Notes under the pieces: generated by a model
Seen by the model: only the letters and a program-made list of their open reading frames with translations
The model's database searches: none
Told to the model about the DNA's origin: nothing
DNA from: Phycomyces blakesleeanus NRRL 1555(-)
Taxonomy: Eukaryota > Mucoromycota > Mucoromycetes > Mucorales > Phycomycetaceae
Direction of reading: 5' to 3'
Assembly: GCF_001638985.1 (NCBI RefSeq)
Contig: NW_017265155.1
Coordinates: forward strand, 620,001-684,000
Length of the DNA stretch: 64,000 nucleotides
Part shown: positions 10,559 to 23,458 of the stretch, piece by piece
How the letters are laid out: each line of letters opens with the position of its first letter
Position numbering within the stretch: position 1 is the first letter of the stretch
Translations under genes and position numbers: made by a program

Positions 10559-13304
10559 ATGACAATCTTTCATACTACTTGTAATAAGAACGGTGTGTTA
10601 GAACCTTTGTTAATCCTGTCTAGTGAGGGCTAAAAACCAATTAAAATTCCGTATTAAGTTTGACCTTTTTCTTATTATTATTATTATTATTATTTTTCAA
10701 GTATTAACCACTATAGTCCCATAAAGTATCCAATAAAGAATTGCAAGGAATTATACACAAGAGACTTTTATGCTTGGATTCTTTGCCCAAATAAACGGGA
10801 TTGCAGTAGTACATATTGTGTTCTGGTGGGATGATATAGATAAACACCAACTTTGGTGAACATTAGGGGTGGTCAGTTGAACACGTTTTAAAAGCTCGCG
10901 TCTTTTTAAATAAATATATAAAATATAATTGGCCGTTTTTTTTTCTGTCTTGTTAAGCCTTTGGTTGCTTATTTTTCTATAGCTTATAACTTGTTCATTC
11001 ATCTGTCGTAACTTTGTGTCCGTATGTTTTCTTTTCTTTATATCAGAATAATTATTCCTGTATTTATACCCCTCTCTTTTTCTACTTGTATGGGTGAATA
11101 GGATTCTCAAGTTTCTATTGGCTTTGTTTCTTTTGTTGCATAAACTACAAAGAAAGATGGTAACAAAATTTCAGGGCAGTTACTTTTTTTTTTTTTACTT
11201 TCTCTTTTGGTACAAAATGTCACGTGTTACTTTGAAGTGCTATAACAATTAAGAAAAGTGTAAAGTCTAAGGTTAATCCAGATACACACAAATAAAAGAA
11301 GAATAATAAGAAAAAAAAATGCATAAATTTATGGTATATCTGTAGTCTGAAGTAATTCTTTTATATATATATAAATAAAGAGATACTAATGGATTTACAT
11401 AGTTAATTGAACTTTCTACGTTCATAGATGCCCGTGTTTTATTTTATTTATTCATAGACACTATATATATTTGCTGGTACTACCTTGCATCACCTTTCGT
11501 CATTTTTTAATAATGAACTGTAACAAAGCGATACAAACTTGTTTTGGGTCTAGAAATAGAGAAATATAAAACTATATAGTTTATCATCAGCCTCATCAAT
11601 AACAACAACAATGAGAATAATAGAAGCAAAACAAAATATTGACGTTTTGTATATTAACCAATTGAATGTGGATATCAATTTCCATTTCTTAACAATTATT
11701 TAAACTGTTTGAGATCAACTCAAAATTTATTTAAAGATTGAACTAAAAATGTATATTATATTTATATGTGAAAAAAAAAGGGAAGACAAGGAGTATGTAT
11801 GTATTTATGTATTTTGTAAACATTGACACAAGAAACATTTATCATTATTACCTATATATGTAGTATTGTTTATTAAACCCAATCGTTTGATTTGTTTACA
11901 GTTACAAAGAAAACACAAACTCGCCTAATCATATTTTATGTAGACTTTAATAAGAAACAAATGATCACTAATTTTTTTTTTGAAACAAAACATAAAGAAG
12001 AAGAAAAGGCGGGGCAAAAGACCTACTGCCTTATTTTACCCAACGCCAAACATTACGGATATACGCCAAATTGTAGAGTAGCGCCGTAATTAAAGACATT
12101 AAACATTTTAGCACAAATACATATGCACTATATATATATTTTAATATATCCAAAAATGAACAAGGATAATTATACAAAAAATATATAATATATATATATA
12201 TATATCAAAGGATAATAGGAATGAATCTATTGAATCAATTGAATCAATTCACAATATTTCAACACAGAGTACCCCAAAGAAAGGAAGAAAGGAATAGGAT
12301 ATATATATATATATATTGCAGATTTCTTTTTATTAAAATTCTCTAGCATAAGATCTTGACAGAATTTTGACGCCAATACCAATGTGTATATTCGTTATAT
12401 ATATTTATTTAAAAAAAAAACACACACACACACACAAATATGTACTAATCGTTTTTATTTATCTCCTTGTTAATGACGCATGGTTAGTGTACAACACAAC
12501 ACGACACATCACAGTAGAGCACAGCACAGCACAGCATAAACTAGACTATTTTATTTTAGTTGTATTTTTACTACACATGGACAAATTTGTATATGCTACG
12601 CGCACTGCTGTTGGTCTACCATGTCTACACACACACATTCATATATTTAAACTCTTTCATCTTCACTTATATTTCTTTGGTGCTGTTACTAGAATTACGG
12701 TGTAACCAAAAAGTGCCCTATACCAAGCCACTTTTAATTGTCATATGCTTGACTACAGAGCTTTTAGTTTTTTAGTTTTTTTTTTTTTGGTTTTTGTTTC
12801 CGCCATATCTTGATTTTTTTTTTAAAAAAAAATAGATAGACCCACAGAGTGCTTCAAGACTAATTCAGTTCACACAGTGCTTTGACGTGTGCTATTAAAA
12901 GCTGAGAAAGTTAATGAATGATTAAGAAACAACAAAAAATAAAAAAATAAAATAGAAAAAGAAGAAAAGTATATAAATCGATAGTTGTCATGGCTACGGA
13001 TCATTCCATATTCTGCTGATAGATTTTTTAAACAAGCATGTGCGAAATGAGAGCGGGACTCAAATGAAAGCAATACGGTAATACCATTATCTTCTATTCT
13101 TATATATATATATATATATAATATGTATAAGAAGAAGCAGAGAAAGAATAAATCGATCCAAAACCATATAAAGCAACAGGAATTGGGGAGCAGAAAAAAA
13201 AGAGAGGTAATCGATCTTCTTCCTTCTTCTTCTTCTTCTTATTTTTTTGTTCTTCCATTACTTACACATATATACATATATACATATAAACATATATATA
13301 CACA
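10372..13304. other. Gene-poor 2.9-kb stretch
   Basis: AT-rich, with (TA)n, (CA)n and (TTA)n runs (for example near 10532, 10675, 12190, 12300 and 12420), a CAGCA/CACA repeat near 12500-12540, and a T10A9 block at 12814-12832. Open frames here are low-complexity and without family features. The last few hundred bases before 13305 probably hold the lipase promoter and 5'UTR. I see no RNA gene. Confidence 0.55.
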
Positions 13305-16000
13305 ATGACAACCATAGCTGCTTCACAACCACCTTCTCCTCAACCAAAACATCGGCAAATCGAAACAAAAGTAACTGAACATGACTCCGATTCAGAAACC
13401 GGAGGAGCATTGAGTGCTGTCCAGCACATCCGAGAACTCAAAAGACTTGCTCGACTGGCTCACAGGCGTGCCCAGGTAATCGAATCCCCATCCACAACCA
13501 AGACCCACATCTACACCAACCTGTTTGGCACTCCAGAAACCGAAGAGTCAGAAGTGAGCAACACATCCTGGAGAATGAACGCCGATGGACTGGCCGAACC
13601 GTCTCGATCCAAGCCAAGACCTTACCTAAGCTACATGCTCAATACCTACAGGAATCTCTTTTTGACTTTTTACTTCAACTGGACAATGATCTTCACAGCT
13701 CCCATAAGCTCATTGGCCTTTGTGATTGTCTATCCTACAGCCGTCGTTCTGCTGTTTATTTTTGAAATTGGTCTCAAAGTATTTATGGATTATCTTGGAG
13801 GTTCTGCATTTGTACATTATATCGGCAGTAAATATGGAGAAGGTCAGTTGATTAGCAATTCTTTTTTTTTCTTTTTAATAATAAAAAGAAAAAAAGCTTG
13901 CTTTTATTTGAGTTTTATATATAAGTGTGTGATTTTTGAACGTTGATATTGATATTAATATTTATTTCCAAAAACTATCATAGGTCTAGGAGCAATTAAT
14001 TGGGGTAAGTTTGTTCGTTTTGTTTTGTTAAAAAGAAAACCACCCGATATATAAATATTGGAACTTTGTTGTTAAATTTTTCTCTCTCTCTCTGTGTGTG
14101 TGTGTATATGTATGTGTATGTGTTTTAGGTGCACCAAATCTTCTGTTGTCTGAACAGACGGCTGAACTTGTAAAATCAACTCTTCCGAGTCTTGGAAAAC
14201 CCGAACCACCAAATAAGGCCGGTGGAGGAGGCGTGCGTTCCCGGACTTTTGATCTCTCGATAGCCCAGACATTTACTGTAATTTCTTCGGTTATTTATGA
14301 GCGCGATGCCGACAAAGTCAAGAGCGCCTATGAAGTTTATGCAAACGCCATGAAGTCCTCAATAGTTGATTTAGAAGACCAGGTTGAATCTCCAGTCGAA
14401 AGGAAGATGAAATGTCTGTTATGGCAGTCAGAAAGACGTATTAGAACCATTGTAGCAAACTGGGGTCTTCACTTTGCAGGCAAGTCCATAAACAGAAAAA
14501 AGAAAGAAAGAAAGAGAACAGCTATATATGTTTCGTGTGTATCTTAATAACCTCTCTTGCCTTTTTTTTTGTTCCCTTTTATACAGGTGTTTCCGAATTA
14601 AAATCATTGGGCGGTCCATTCTGTGGTAATAAAATATTAACATTTATATATATATATATATATATATATAGACAAGAGAGATATAGAGTTCTCAGGTTTC
14701 TTTTTTTTTTAAAAAAAAATCTTAAAAGCACTATATATATATATATATATTAACACAAGCATGTTTATCAATGTATTCAAATAGGTATCTTTTGGTCGGA
14801 AGAACACCCGTTTATAGTAGTAGCTTTCAAGGGAACCACCCCAACCAACTACGAAGAGTTCTTGGTTGATGCCACCTTCCAGCGCACAGACGCCCGTTCG
14901 TATCTATTTGGATCGGTCCACGAAGGCTTTTATGAATCCGTGTTTCCCACTGCCGGCTTTGGCAGCGACGACACACGCGATCCTTATGGTGCCATTCTTT
15001 CGGCTGTCCAGGAAAAGGCCCAGCAGATGCAGGCGCGTATGGGAACATCCGAACCTATCCAGGTCTGGATTACGGGTCACTCTCTCGGTGCAGCCATGAG
15101 CTCACTTTTGTTTGCCCGCTGGCTAAAGTGCCCCGAAGATCTTACCAGTCGCTGTGTTCTCCGAGATGCATATGTGATCGGTACCCCTGCCGTCGGTGAC
15201 AACGACTTTGCGTCTTACTTTTCCTCTTTCTCTAACCACCCTGTTTCACGTACCTCGACCCTTTGGCGTATCATTAATAAACATGATATCATCTGCCGTA
15301 TTCCCCCTGGTTACGATAGCCAAACCATTGGTAAGAAACCATAAAATCTTAATATATACATATACATATGTGTGTGTATGTATATGTGTATCTGTACTAT
15401 GTTTGACAATATATATATATATATATTATAGGTAATTATATGAAGAGCACCGATTTCTTCAATTACTCTCACATCGGGCACGCCATTCAACTGAACAGTA
15501 GATGGCACCGGAAGCCTTTACGAGTCTATCCTTCGGGTTACCAGGCCACAATGCAGGTCGAGATCACACTCGGTGGATTCGATTCAAGATGTGTAGACTA
15601 TAACCTGCCTGATGGCCAGATAATTACAGCCGCTGAAAACCCAAGCCCAAGTACCAGCACCGATATCGACACCAACACCAACACCCACACTAATATCAAA
15701 CCAAAACTGACATCTGGATTTGTTGATCCTCGAAAGGCACTTGTGTTTATGCAACACGATGACCAAATTAACCCCGTAAAGTTCCTTGCATTGCCCCGAT
15801 TTGCCATGTACATTTCCAAAAAAGCTTGGTTTAGAACCATGGCAAACAAGTTCACTGATGGTAACCCAATCCACTCCCTCGAGAGCATCTATCCTTTCTT
15901 CTTTAAGGATCATATTCCTGTCCATTACTTCGAAGGACTCGAAAGAGCACGGAGTTTCTGCTATGATATGGAAAAAAAAGATCGTCAGATCAAACTTTAG
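13305..16000 (+). CDS. Membrane-anchored class 3 lipase (alpha/beta hydrolase)
   Basis: Predicted triacylglycerol or diacylglycerol-type lipase. Six exons (13305-13842, 13984-14004, 14129-14479, 14587-14625, 14785-15330, 15432-16000) give about 687 aa; exon 2 is only 21 nt. Residues about 115-165 hold two hydrophobic segments (FNWTMIFTAPISSLAFVIV and FVIVYPTAVVLLFIFEIG), so the enzyme is probably membrane-bound. The lipase core follows: FIVVAFKGTTPTNYEEF, the nucleophile elbow ITGHSLGAAMSSL with the catalytic Ser, likely Asp in YVIGTPAVGDNDF, and a likely His in NYSHIGHAIQ. All five introns are phase 1, splitting G from GT. The third intron (14480-14586) starts with GCAAGT, a GC-AG intron. 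The exact substrate cannot be told from sequence. Confidence 0.9.
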
Positions 16001-18819
16001 ATATTTCTTTTTTTTTCAATTTTAAGAGAAAATAATAATAAAATCAAAATCAAGAAAGAAAGAAAAAGAAAAAAAAAGCATGTATAAATTTGTGAATATG
16101 AATGTGTTTGCACCATATCTTCAAAGAAAAATTTATATAAATGTTTTATTATTATGATTATTATGATTATTCTCCTCTTTATCTTAGAGATTTTCGCTAG
16201 TATGTATTTTACAGAATTGTACGATGAGAATTTAAGATTTGTACTCGTAAAACATATTACGACTAAAAATAATAATTATAATAATAGTAATAGTAATGAT
16301 AAAGGCGATTATTAATTAAGTTATCTGAGAGATTTTTATCCAATAAAAAAAATAAAAAATAAAAAAAATACTAGAGCTCTACATAATAAATAGTACAAAA
16401 CAAAAGTCAAAATGAAAAGGGCCACACTGTGAAATCCAATTATTTAATTTTCATTTGCCGACATTTTTTTGCTACTTTACTTGTAGCACATAAAAATAGA
16501 CAGGTTAGTGAAAGTTTTTTCTAAAGTAAGCTTCTAATTCCGAAGTGATGGAATTTTGCTTTTTTGATTATACGACATTAGGAAAAACAAAATATTTAAA
16601 CACCGCCGCATTTTTTTCTGTGTAGAAGAACTGCTAGCCTCACAAAAATGCCACGCTCCCAGGTGTTTTTAAATTACTAAAAACAGCTTAGACAGTTTGA
16701 GTTCCAAAAATGTCATACAATCTACCAAAAAGACTGGGCATTTGAAATTCAATTTTTTTTTTTTTTGTATGGAGCCAGGAAGAAAAAGCTCAGGATTTTA
16801 TTAAAGGTCTCTGATTGAATAGGAAAAGAGAAAATTAAAATATTTGTTTGAAAGGTTTTGTAGATTATATGATGTTTTTGGCAAAATTAATTATTTTATT
16901 TTATTTTCATTTTTATTTTTGCTTTTTTTTTACGTTTTCACTTAGTCTTTAATTTTTTATTATTTTTTGATAACCAGTAATTGACCCTCTTATTCCAATT
17001 ATAATTTTTTTTAAGTATTATACTGCATTACAATTAAGGTATTTGTGCTTGATTTCGGATTAGTATCTCAATATTAGAAAAAATAGATACTGGGAGAGTT
17101 TTATTTATTAAAAAAAAAAAGTTAAAATAATATTCGAAGTGTTTGGAACTGATTTTGGGCTAGTATCTCAATGTTAGGAAAGTTAGATACTGTGAGAGTG
17201 TTATTTATTAAAGAAATAGAATAATATACATATATCAATCGATAAAGACTTTCTTTTTCTTACTATTCAATTTGCCTCTCTTAATATTTGTACCTCCGCT
17301 GTGCCATGTCTGGTACTTAAAATCCACCCACACACATAAATCTACCCAGGCGAACATAGATCTATCCAGGTACGCAAATCTACCCAGGCACACATAAATT
17401 CATTCGGACACACATCTTTTTTGTGATGAATTCATAGACCTATATAAATAATAAATACACTCTTTCCGGATATTAATGGTGTAAAAATAAAGATAAAATT
17501 TGATGCAAATTTCTACCCTTTCTCTGCTTAATTCATCTTTTTTTTTTGGTGCATTTGGTGCATTTGGTGCATTCCATTTTTGCACCAATAGTTTCCCGAA
17601 AAAGTGTATATATATATTGTAAAAGACGATTGTATTAGTCCTTACTCGGCCACGCACCATAATGATCGGCGATGCTGAGGGGGGTGCCTCAAAAGCCTCA
17701 AAATCATGAGAGGACTAAAAATAAAGAAATTGAAACAAGAATATGTACATTGTATGGGATGCAAAAAAAAAATTAAATACAGTGAATTGGGGGGAAAAGT
17801 AAGAAGAAGAAAATGGAGAGTACTAGAAAATCAATCAAAGCGTACTTGGTCAAGATAAAGTATGGAATAAATCATGAACAGCAGAAGTAACGGTAAAAAG
17901 GGAAAGAAAGAAATGTTAAAAATATGATGTATATATTTAGTGGATTACAGAGAGTAACTTTAAAAAAAAACATACACACACATGATGAGTTATCAAAGCT
18001 AAAATCAAATGCCTTTTAATTTCATCTTATCTTTCTAATATGCGTATGCGTAAAATGAGATATGCGAGATGATGATAATGATGGGTATATATATATATAT
18101 ATATTTGCTATTCTCTATCAATAGCAGAATCTACTTACTATCATGTTATAATGCAAAAAAAAGAAGAAGAAAATATTAGACAGCTAAATGTTTCACAAAC
18201 AACAACAGCAAAAGGCAACAACAAAGAGTTGACAATTGAAGAAGAAAAAAGAAATGTATATATATATAGCTATTTAATTTGGTCCACCAGTTGTATATCT
18301 ACGTTTACTGATCTACAGAGAGACTGGAGAATATTTAAAGATATGAAATAAAGGGATAAAGAGAAAGAAAGGTATGGGGTAGTCAAAAATGGGAAAACAA
18401 ATAGGGGAAATGGTTTAGGAATCTGCTAAATAGATAAAGCCCGTACAACGGTTCAACTCTCGTAGACGAGATAGCCCTGGATTTTTTTTTTTGGTTTTTT
18501 TTTGGTTAAAAAAAAAGGAAACAGTTGTTTGATAGATAATATTAATAATATAAAAGGAAACGGAACGAAGTATCTGTGTTTGTGTAGGTGAATAGGTGAA
18601 TAGGTTAATGGGTGAAATTCGTATGTGAGTGGGTAAGTGAGTAAATGGGTGGGGTAAGTAAGGAAGTGATTGAGGAAGTAGGTGAAAGAGTAGATGAGAG
18701 AAAGAGAAAGATAAATAACTTGTGTATGAATAATAAAGTATCGAGGGGAGATTTTTTTCTTAGATCTCTATCTCTGTCTCTATCCAATGTCAACAATAAA
18801 GAAGAAGAGCAAATAGCCC
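16001..18819. other. Gene-poor 2.8-kb stretch with tandem repeats
   Basis: AT-rich DNA between the convergent lipase and Rrm4-like genes. It holds a 63-bp direct repeat pair (17051-17113, 17151-17213), degenerate ACCCAGGCACACATAAAT-type repeats (about 17322-17400), three copies of TTTGGTGCA (about 17543-17575) and a G-rich GTGAATAGGT/GGTAAGTGAG tract (about 18585-18700) that would lie in the 3'UTR of the Rrm4-like mRNA. No protein-coding gene is supported. Confidence 0.55.
17051..17213. repeat. Tandem pair of 63-bp direct repeats
   Basis: Copies at 17051-17113 and 17151-17213 are offset by exactly 100 bp and share TAGTATCTCAAT and TAGATACTG blocks. Within each copy TAGTATCT is followed by AGATACT, so each repeat could form a stem-loop. 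Confidence 0.75.
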
Positions 18820-19087
18820 TTATTTCAAATTTGCTGCAGCAACTTCAACACGCTGCTTCAAAGCTTCTTTGTCGTACATAAGATGAGCCAATTCGGTTAT
18901 CTCAATGGTATCAAGCAATCTAATGGTAATCTTGGGGGCATGTTTTGCGCCTGTAGCCTTAACCAGAGGGAACAGTCTATCTCCCAACAATTGCTTCTTT
19001 TCTTGGGATGGTCTACCTTCCAATGATTCCAAAAGTTTCAGTGTGGCTTCCTCGCCGTTCTCTTCACTAGGTGCCTTCTGTTGCAGC

Positions 19088-19136
<49 letters not shown>

Positions 19137-21223
19137 GCTGCTGCTGCTGTTGTTGCACCGTCGCAATTTCTACGGGAATGTGATTGCGAGAAGGTGGACT
19201 AAATTGGATAAGAGCAGCCTCTTCTGCATTAGGGATTGTATTCAGATTCTTCGTCGATCGGCTAATAAACATGGCCGAAGAAACCTCTGCCAATAAAGGT
19301 GATCCTGGGTGTTTTCTTGTAGGCATTGGTGGTCTATAAGAAAATAATAATTAATAAACAAAAAATGAATGAATATACGAGGGATTATAACCTTTTTTTT
19401 TTTTAAAAAAAAAGAAAAAAGAATTGAAAGAATAACTTACACATCTTCTTCATCTGTGTCAAAGTCTTCACTAAACACATCTAATGCCTCAAGTGCCAAA
19501 CCAATCTTCTCCTGCAAGAAGTCTGGGTTGAACAGACACAGAGTTCTCTCTTTACGTTTCAGAGTGAGGAGCATGTCGACAATATCCGGCAAGCTTTTTC
19601 CATAAGAGCCACAATGCATGACTGCGTTTGTCATCTTCTGGTGCTGTACATTTGAAGAAGTCTCGGTCATAACAGAGCAGATAGACTCAAGTGACCCCCT
19701 GCGCCTTAAACTGGGTTTTCCTTCGGGCTGTTTCTTAAAGTCCTGCTGCTGGTGTTGTTGGTGATGGTGTGGCATGGTAGGTGGTTGCTGGACAGAAATT
19801 CCCGAAGCAAGGGAAGCCAAGGAAGGACCGCCACCAGTGCTGGTACCAGAAATAGGAGGAGATGGGAACTGAGGTGAGAGGCGGACAGCAGAATGAGGAG
19901 AATGTCCATAGGGTAAATCAGCAAGAGAGGGCTAAAAACACAAAGATAAATTTAGTTTCTCTCTATCTCTCTTCACATAATATATATATATCTTTCAAAC
20001 AAGCCAGCTAGCCAGCCAACCAAAACAATAATAAAAAAAAAACTTACCTTTCTTTGAGTGGGATGAGGCACAGGCATAGACATGGGCTGATGACGTTGTC
20101 CTATTGAAAGATCCTTGATATTTGATGCTAGTTGATCCACATTATCGATACCAAGCCCACTGACAGGGGAAGACACTAATTTTTGTTTTTTTTAGGGAAG
20201 AAAAAAGAATTAGCATTAAAATACATTTATATTTATCTGGGTATGTAGAATAGAATTGTACTTACTGTGAATTGATGATTGCATTATCATATCATGAGGA
20301 TGTCTGTTGTCCGATGTATAGTATACAGGCTCAGGCATATGGGATGGTGTATAAGATGGGTATTCTTGGGGTTGATTTGATTGGAGGGTATTTGTGTTGT
20401 AGGACATCAAATTATGATTGGGGGAGGATCCACCTCCTGCTCCTCCACTACCATTACTGTTGCCATTATTACCACCACCGGTCATTGATTTCTCCTGGCG
20501 TGGTCTTTTGGGCTCGTGGTAGGCAACAATCAGAGCCTTTGAGCCAACCATGACGTTGTTCATGTCATGAAGTGCAGCACTAGCCTCATCTGCCTTTCCA
20601 TAACTGACAAAGCCATATCCCTTTGATTGACGAGTAGAAGGATTGCTCATGACTCTGGCAGACACAATGTGACCATACTTGCCAAAAAGCTCCTTGAGGT
20701 TTTCACTTGTGATTGAGGGATCAAGGTTCTTAATATAGAGGTTCATGTAATCGACGTGGCTTGATTCTGACTTTTCCCCAATGTTATTATTATTACTACT
20801 GCTATTGTTACTGCTGCTGTTACTGCTGTTGTTATTTGATCTAAAATCAAAGGACGAAAGCTAATAATTTTGAGGGTTTATATTTGCTGTAGATTATCGA
20901 TTCGACTTACTGGCTTTGAGTTGGTCTTCATGGTTGCCAAAGGGGTGATGGTTCTTTAAAAGAAATCATTAAATTTAGTAAGAAAATAAAATTTTTACTA
21001 TCAATATTATAATTTTATAATTCTCATAGTTTTTTTTTGAAAGAATAGAATAGAAAAATTTCACTATTAACCCCACACATATTCACTCCCCCCTCCTTAT
21101 TTTTTTGTACTCTTTTAAAGAAATCACATCTTAAATATATATATAATATCTCTGTAAATGCCCCTTTTAATAAAAAGCGATCGAAAGTTTTCGATTGAAC
21201 TTCTTCTATATTACAAACAGACC

Positions 21224-21259
<36 letters not shown>

Positions 21260-22642
21260 TTATCCACGCACGGGCATATACGCAAAACACGCGCACATGC
21301 ACACACAGGTACAGGTACAAGCAAGGTACAAGTACAAATATTGTACCCAATTACAATAATGACACGAATACAATAGAAAATACAAATAAATAAATAAAAA
21401 AAAATTAAATTAAATAAACTTACATTATATTGCCACTAGCGTACAACGACTTTCCATGCTAGACAAGGTGAATGTATATATATGGGATGAGTACAGGATT
21501 ATCCCAATAAAATTCAAAAACAGTAAAGTGTTTCCACGTGGGAGAGAGAGAGAAAAAGAGAGCCAAAACGAAATGATAATTACCAAATGGTGCTGGGCGT
21601 TTTCCGAACTTTCATGAAAGAAATATTCAATCAACGCAGCGCCTCGGAAAATGTTGTTTTCCACAATAGGTTTGCAGACACTGAGAGGACCAAAAGGACG
21701 GAACAACTCATAGAGACCGTCGTCGTCTATGTTGTTAGGAAGACCTTTTACCTGCAAGAGATCACCCTGGGGAGCAGGATCATTATACTTATCCCGGTTA
21801 AGACGAAATTGAAGTTTAGACCCATCACTGAAAGTATAGCCATTGCAGACTGCATACAATCTGTCGGCTAATGTTTGTATATACATATACAAATGAATTA
21901 TTAATATATATATATAATTAATACCAAAAACAAAAAAAGGGCATGTACATAAAAGGTTGTAAGCCTAAGTACAAGAAGCGCCATCTTTACCTGATTGGGG
22001 GTCACTAAGACGCAAAAAGCCACTACAATGATCGCGTGCAAAGGTAATCCTAAAATGATAATAATAATAAAATAAGCAATAGTAGTAATAAGCAATATGT
22101 CTCTTTTGTTGAAACAAAGAAAGCAAATGGAATTGAAACAGATCTCTAATTTAGCCCTCTTCTTTACTACCCTTTTTCCATTTATTCAATCACTGATTCN
22201 NNNNNNNNNNNNNNNNNNNNNNNNNNNNNNNNNNNNNNNNNNNNNNNNNNNNNNNNNNNNNNNNNNNNNNNNNNNNNNNNNNNNNNNNNNNNNNNNNNNC
22301 CCCCCCCACCCCTTCTATCTTAATACTGTTTTCCCTTTTTTGTTGTTGTTGTAAATATATACATATTTATGTCTAATCTATATGGATAATAAAATAAAAT
22401 AAAGTAAAACAAAATAAAACAAAAAAGTGGCCTTACTCTATGGGGTGATAATGGTCCAATAAAATCCGAAAATCCGATTCACTAGCTGAGGTGATCAGGC
22501 CCTCAAAATATAGTGTGTCCGTAAAAAGTTCGTTTGTCAACTCTGAGAAGTAATGAATGTCCTGATCGTTCGACCGAGTGGAGCCAGATTTGCTCTTTGG
22601 CAAACGAACGACGAGTGAATGAGAATTATAAGTGTCAGCCAT
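18820..22642 (-). CDS. rrm4: Rrm4-like RNA-binding protein (three RRMs plus MLLE domains)
   Basis: Predicted mRNA-transport adaptor. Exons about 22436-22642, 21994-22051, 21584-21867, 20912-20955, 20267-20838, 20050-20175, 19441-19932 and 18820-19331. RRM1 begins at DTLYFEGLITSASESDF, RRM2 at LLQVKGLPNNIDDDGLYELF, and RRM3 at NLYIKNLDPSITSENLKELF with the RNP motif KGYGFVSY. Two MLLE-like domains lie in the C-terminal half: YGKSLPDIVDMLLTLKRK and the C-terminal LGDRLFPLVKATGAKHAPKI...ITELAHLMYDK. A poly-Gln tract of about 25 residues (19085-19160) separates them. In Ustilago maydis Rrm4 has the same order and hitchhikes on endosomes through its last MLLE binding PAM2-like motifs of Upa1; PABP is the alternative, but PABP has four RRMs and one MLLE. 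A 100-N gap lies in intron 1. Confidence 0.85.
19085..19160 (-). repeat. Poly-glutamine codon repeat (CAA/CAG)n
   Basis: TTG/CTG repeat on the plus strand encodes about 25 Gln in the Rrm4-like protein between the two MLLE-like domains; length is expected to vary among strains. Confidence 0.9.
21226..21256. repeat. (CA)n microsatellite in intron
   Basis: About 15 CA units in the unusually long (about 630 nt) intron between the RRM2 and linker exons of the Rrm4-like gene. Confidence 0.9.
22200..22299. other. Assembly gap (100 N)
   Basis: Exactly 100 N, the usual placeholder for a gap of unknown size. It sits in intron 1 of the Rrm4-like gene, next to a C-rich run, so the true intron length is unknown; a lost exon is unlikely since RRM1 reads across the junction (HYHPIE to ITFARD). 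Confidence 0.98.
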
Positions 22643-23458
22643 ATTTCTGAATACAGTTTATTTGTATTGTATATTGTTCAAATCTAAGTACGCCAGCACC
22701 AAACACAAAGAAGCAGAGTTAATATATATGAAGTCTTTTTTTTTTGTTTTGTCTTCTTGGTATAGTTTCAGGAACTAGACCTGGATAATAGTTTAAACAT
22801 ACCTGTTGAAGGATATATGTATATAATTTATATATAAAAAGAGAAAGAAAGAGAAGAAAAAGAAAAAGAAAAAAAAGGGCCTAGGTTGCTAAGGAACAGT
22901 TACTAATGAGCGCGATGAAGGTGATTCAGGAACAAAGAATATAGAAATTGAAATAAAATATTCAACTATTATTTAAAGAGGAAAATAAAATAAAAAATAA
23001 AGGGGAATAGAAAAGAAAGCAAAAGAAGAAGAAGGAATAAGGAAATACTTTTTTTTTATATAAAATATATATATATATATGTCTTTGGCTGTATGTATGT
23101 TTTGTGTGTGTGTATGTATTGAATACTGACAAGTATATAAATATTTTATATATAAATAAATAAATATATTATATAAATAAAATAAATAAATATATATAAA
23201 AAAAAAGAGGAGAGCCGAGGGTCGACCCGAGATTGAAAATGGCAAGCAACAGCGTGTCGTACAACAACAGCCAAAGAAGATTGGAAATGACATCCAATTG
23301 TAAAATGATTCCTGGTTTTGTTTCTTTTTTATATATGTATTTTGTTTTTTACTTTCTTAAATAGCAATAATAGTAAACGATTATAATGATAACACTACTA
23401 CTAATATGTATATATCTGAAAAGAGAGACAAAGATATAAATCCCTTTAACCCCAAAGT
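22643..23458. other. Intergenic between ERH and Rrm4-like genes
   Basis: Promoter and 5'UTR side of the Rrm4-like gene and 3' flank of ERH (both minus strand). AT-rich, with TA and AAATA runs. A short open frame starting at 23239 (41 codons) is not supported as a gene. Confidence 0.55.

Noticed and set aside
10751..11110. 119-codon minus-strand open frame
   Set aside because: Basic, low-complexity composition, no domain or conserved motif, and no splice partners; likely chance in a gene-poor region.
12367..12775. Open frames over CA/TA repeats
   Set aside because: Residues are HTHTH and IYIY runs from microsatellites.
18430..18480. GGTTCAACTC, like a tRNA T-loop
   Set aside because: The flanking bases do not pair into a T stem.
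18905..19296. Poly-Cys and poly-Leu frames on the plus strand
   Set aside because: Other-frame shadows of the poly-Gln tract of the Rrm4-like gene.
22097..22354. Open frame crossing the N gap
   Set aside because: It exists only because N codons are read through.
23239..23364. 41-codon plus-strand frame beginning MASNSVSYNNSQRR
   Set aside because: Short, runs into AT-rich hydrophobic residues, no support.
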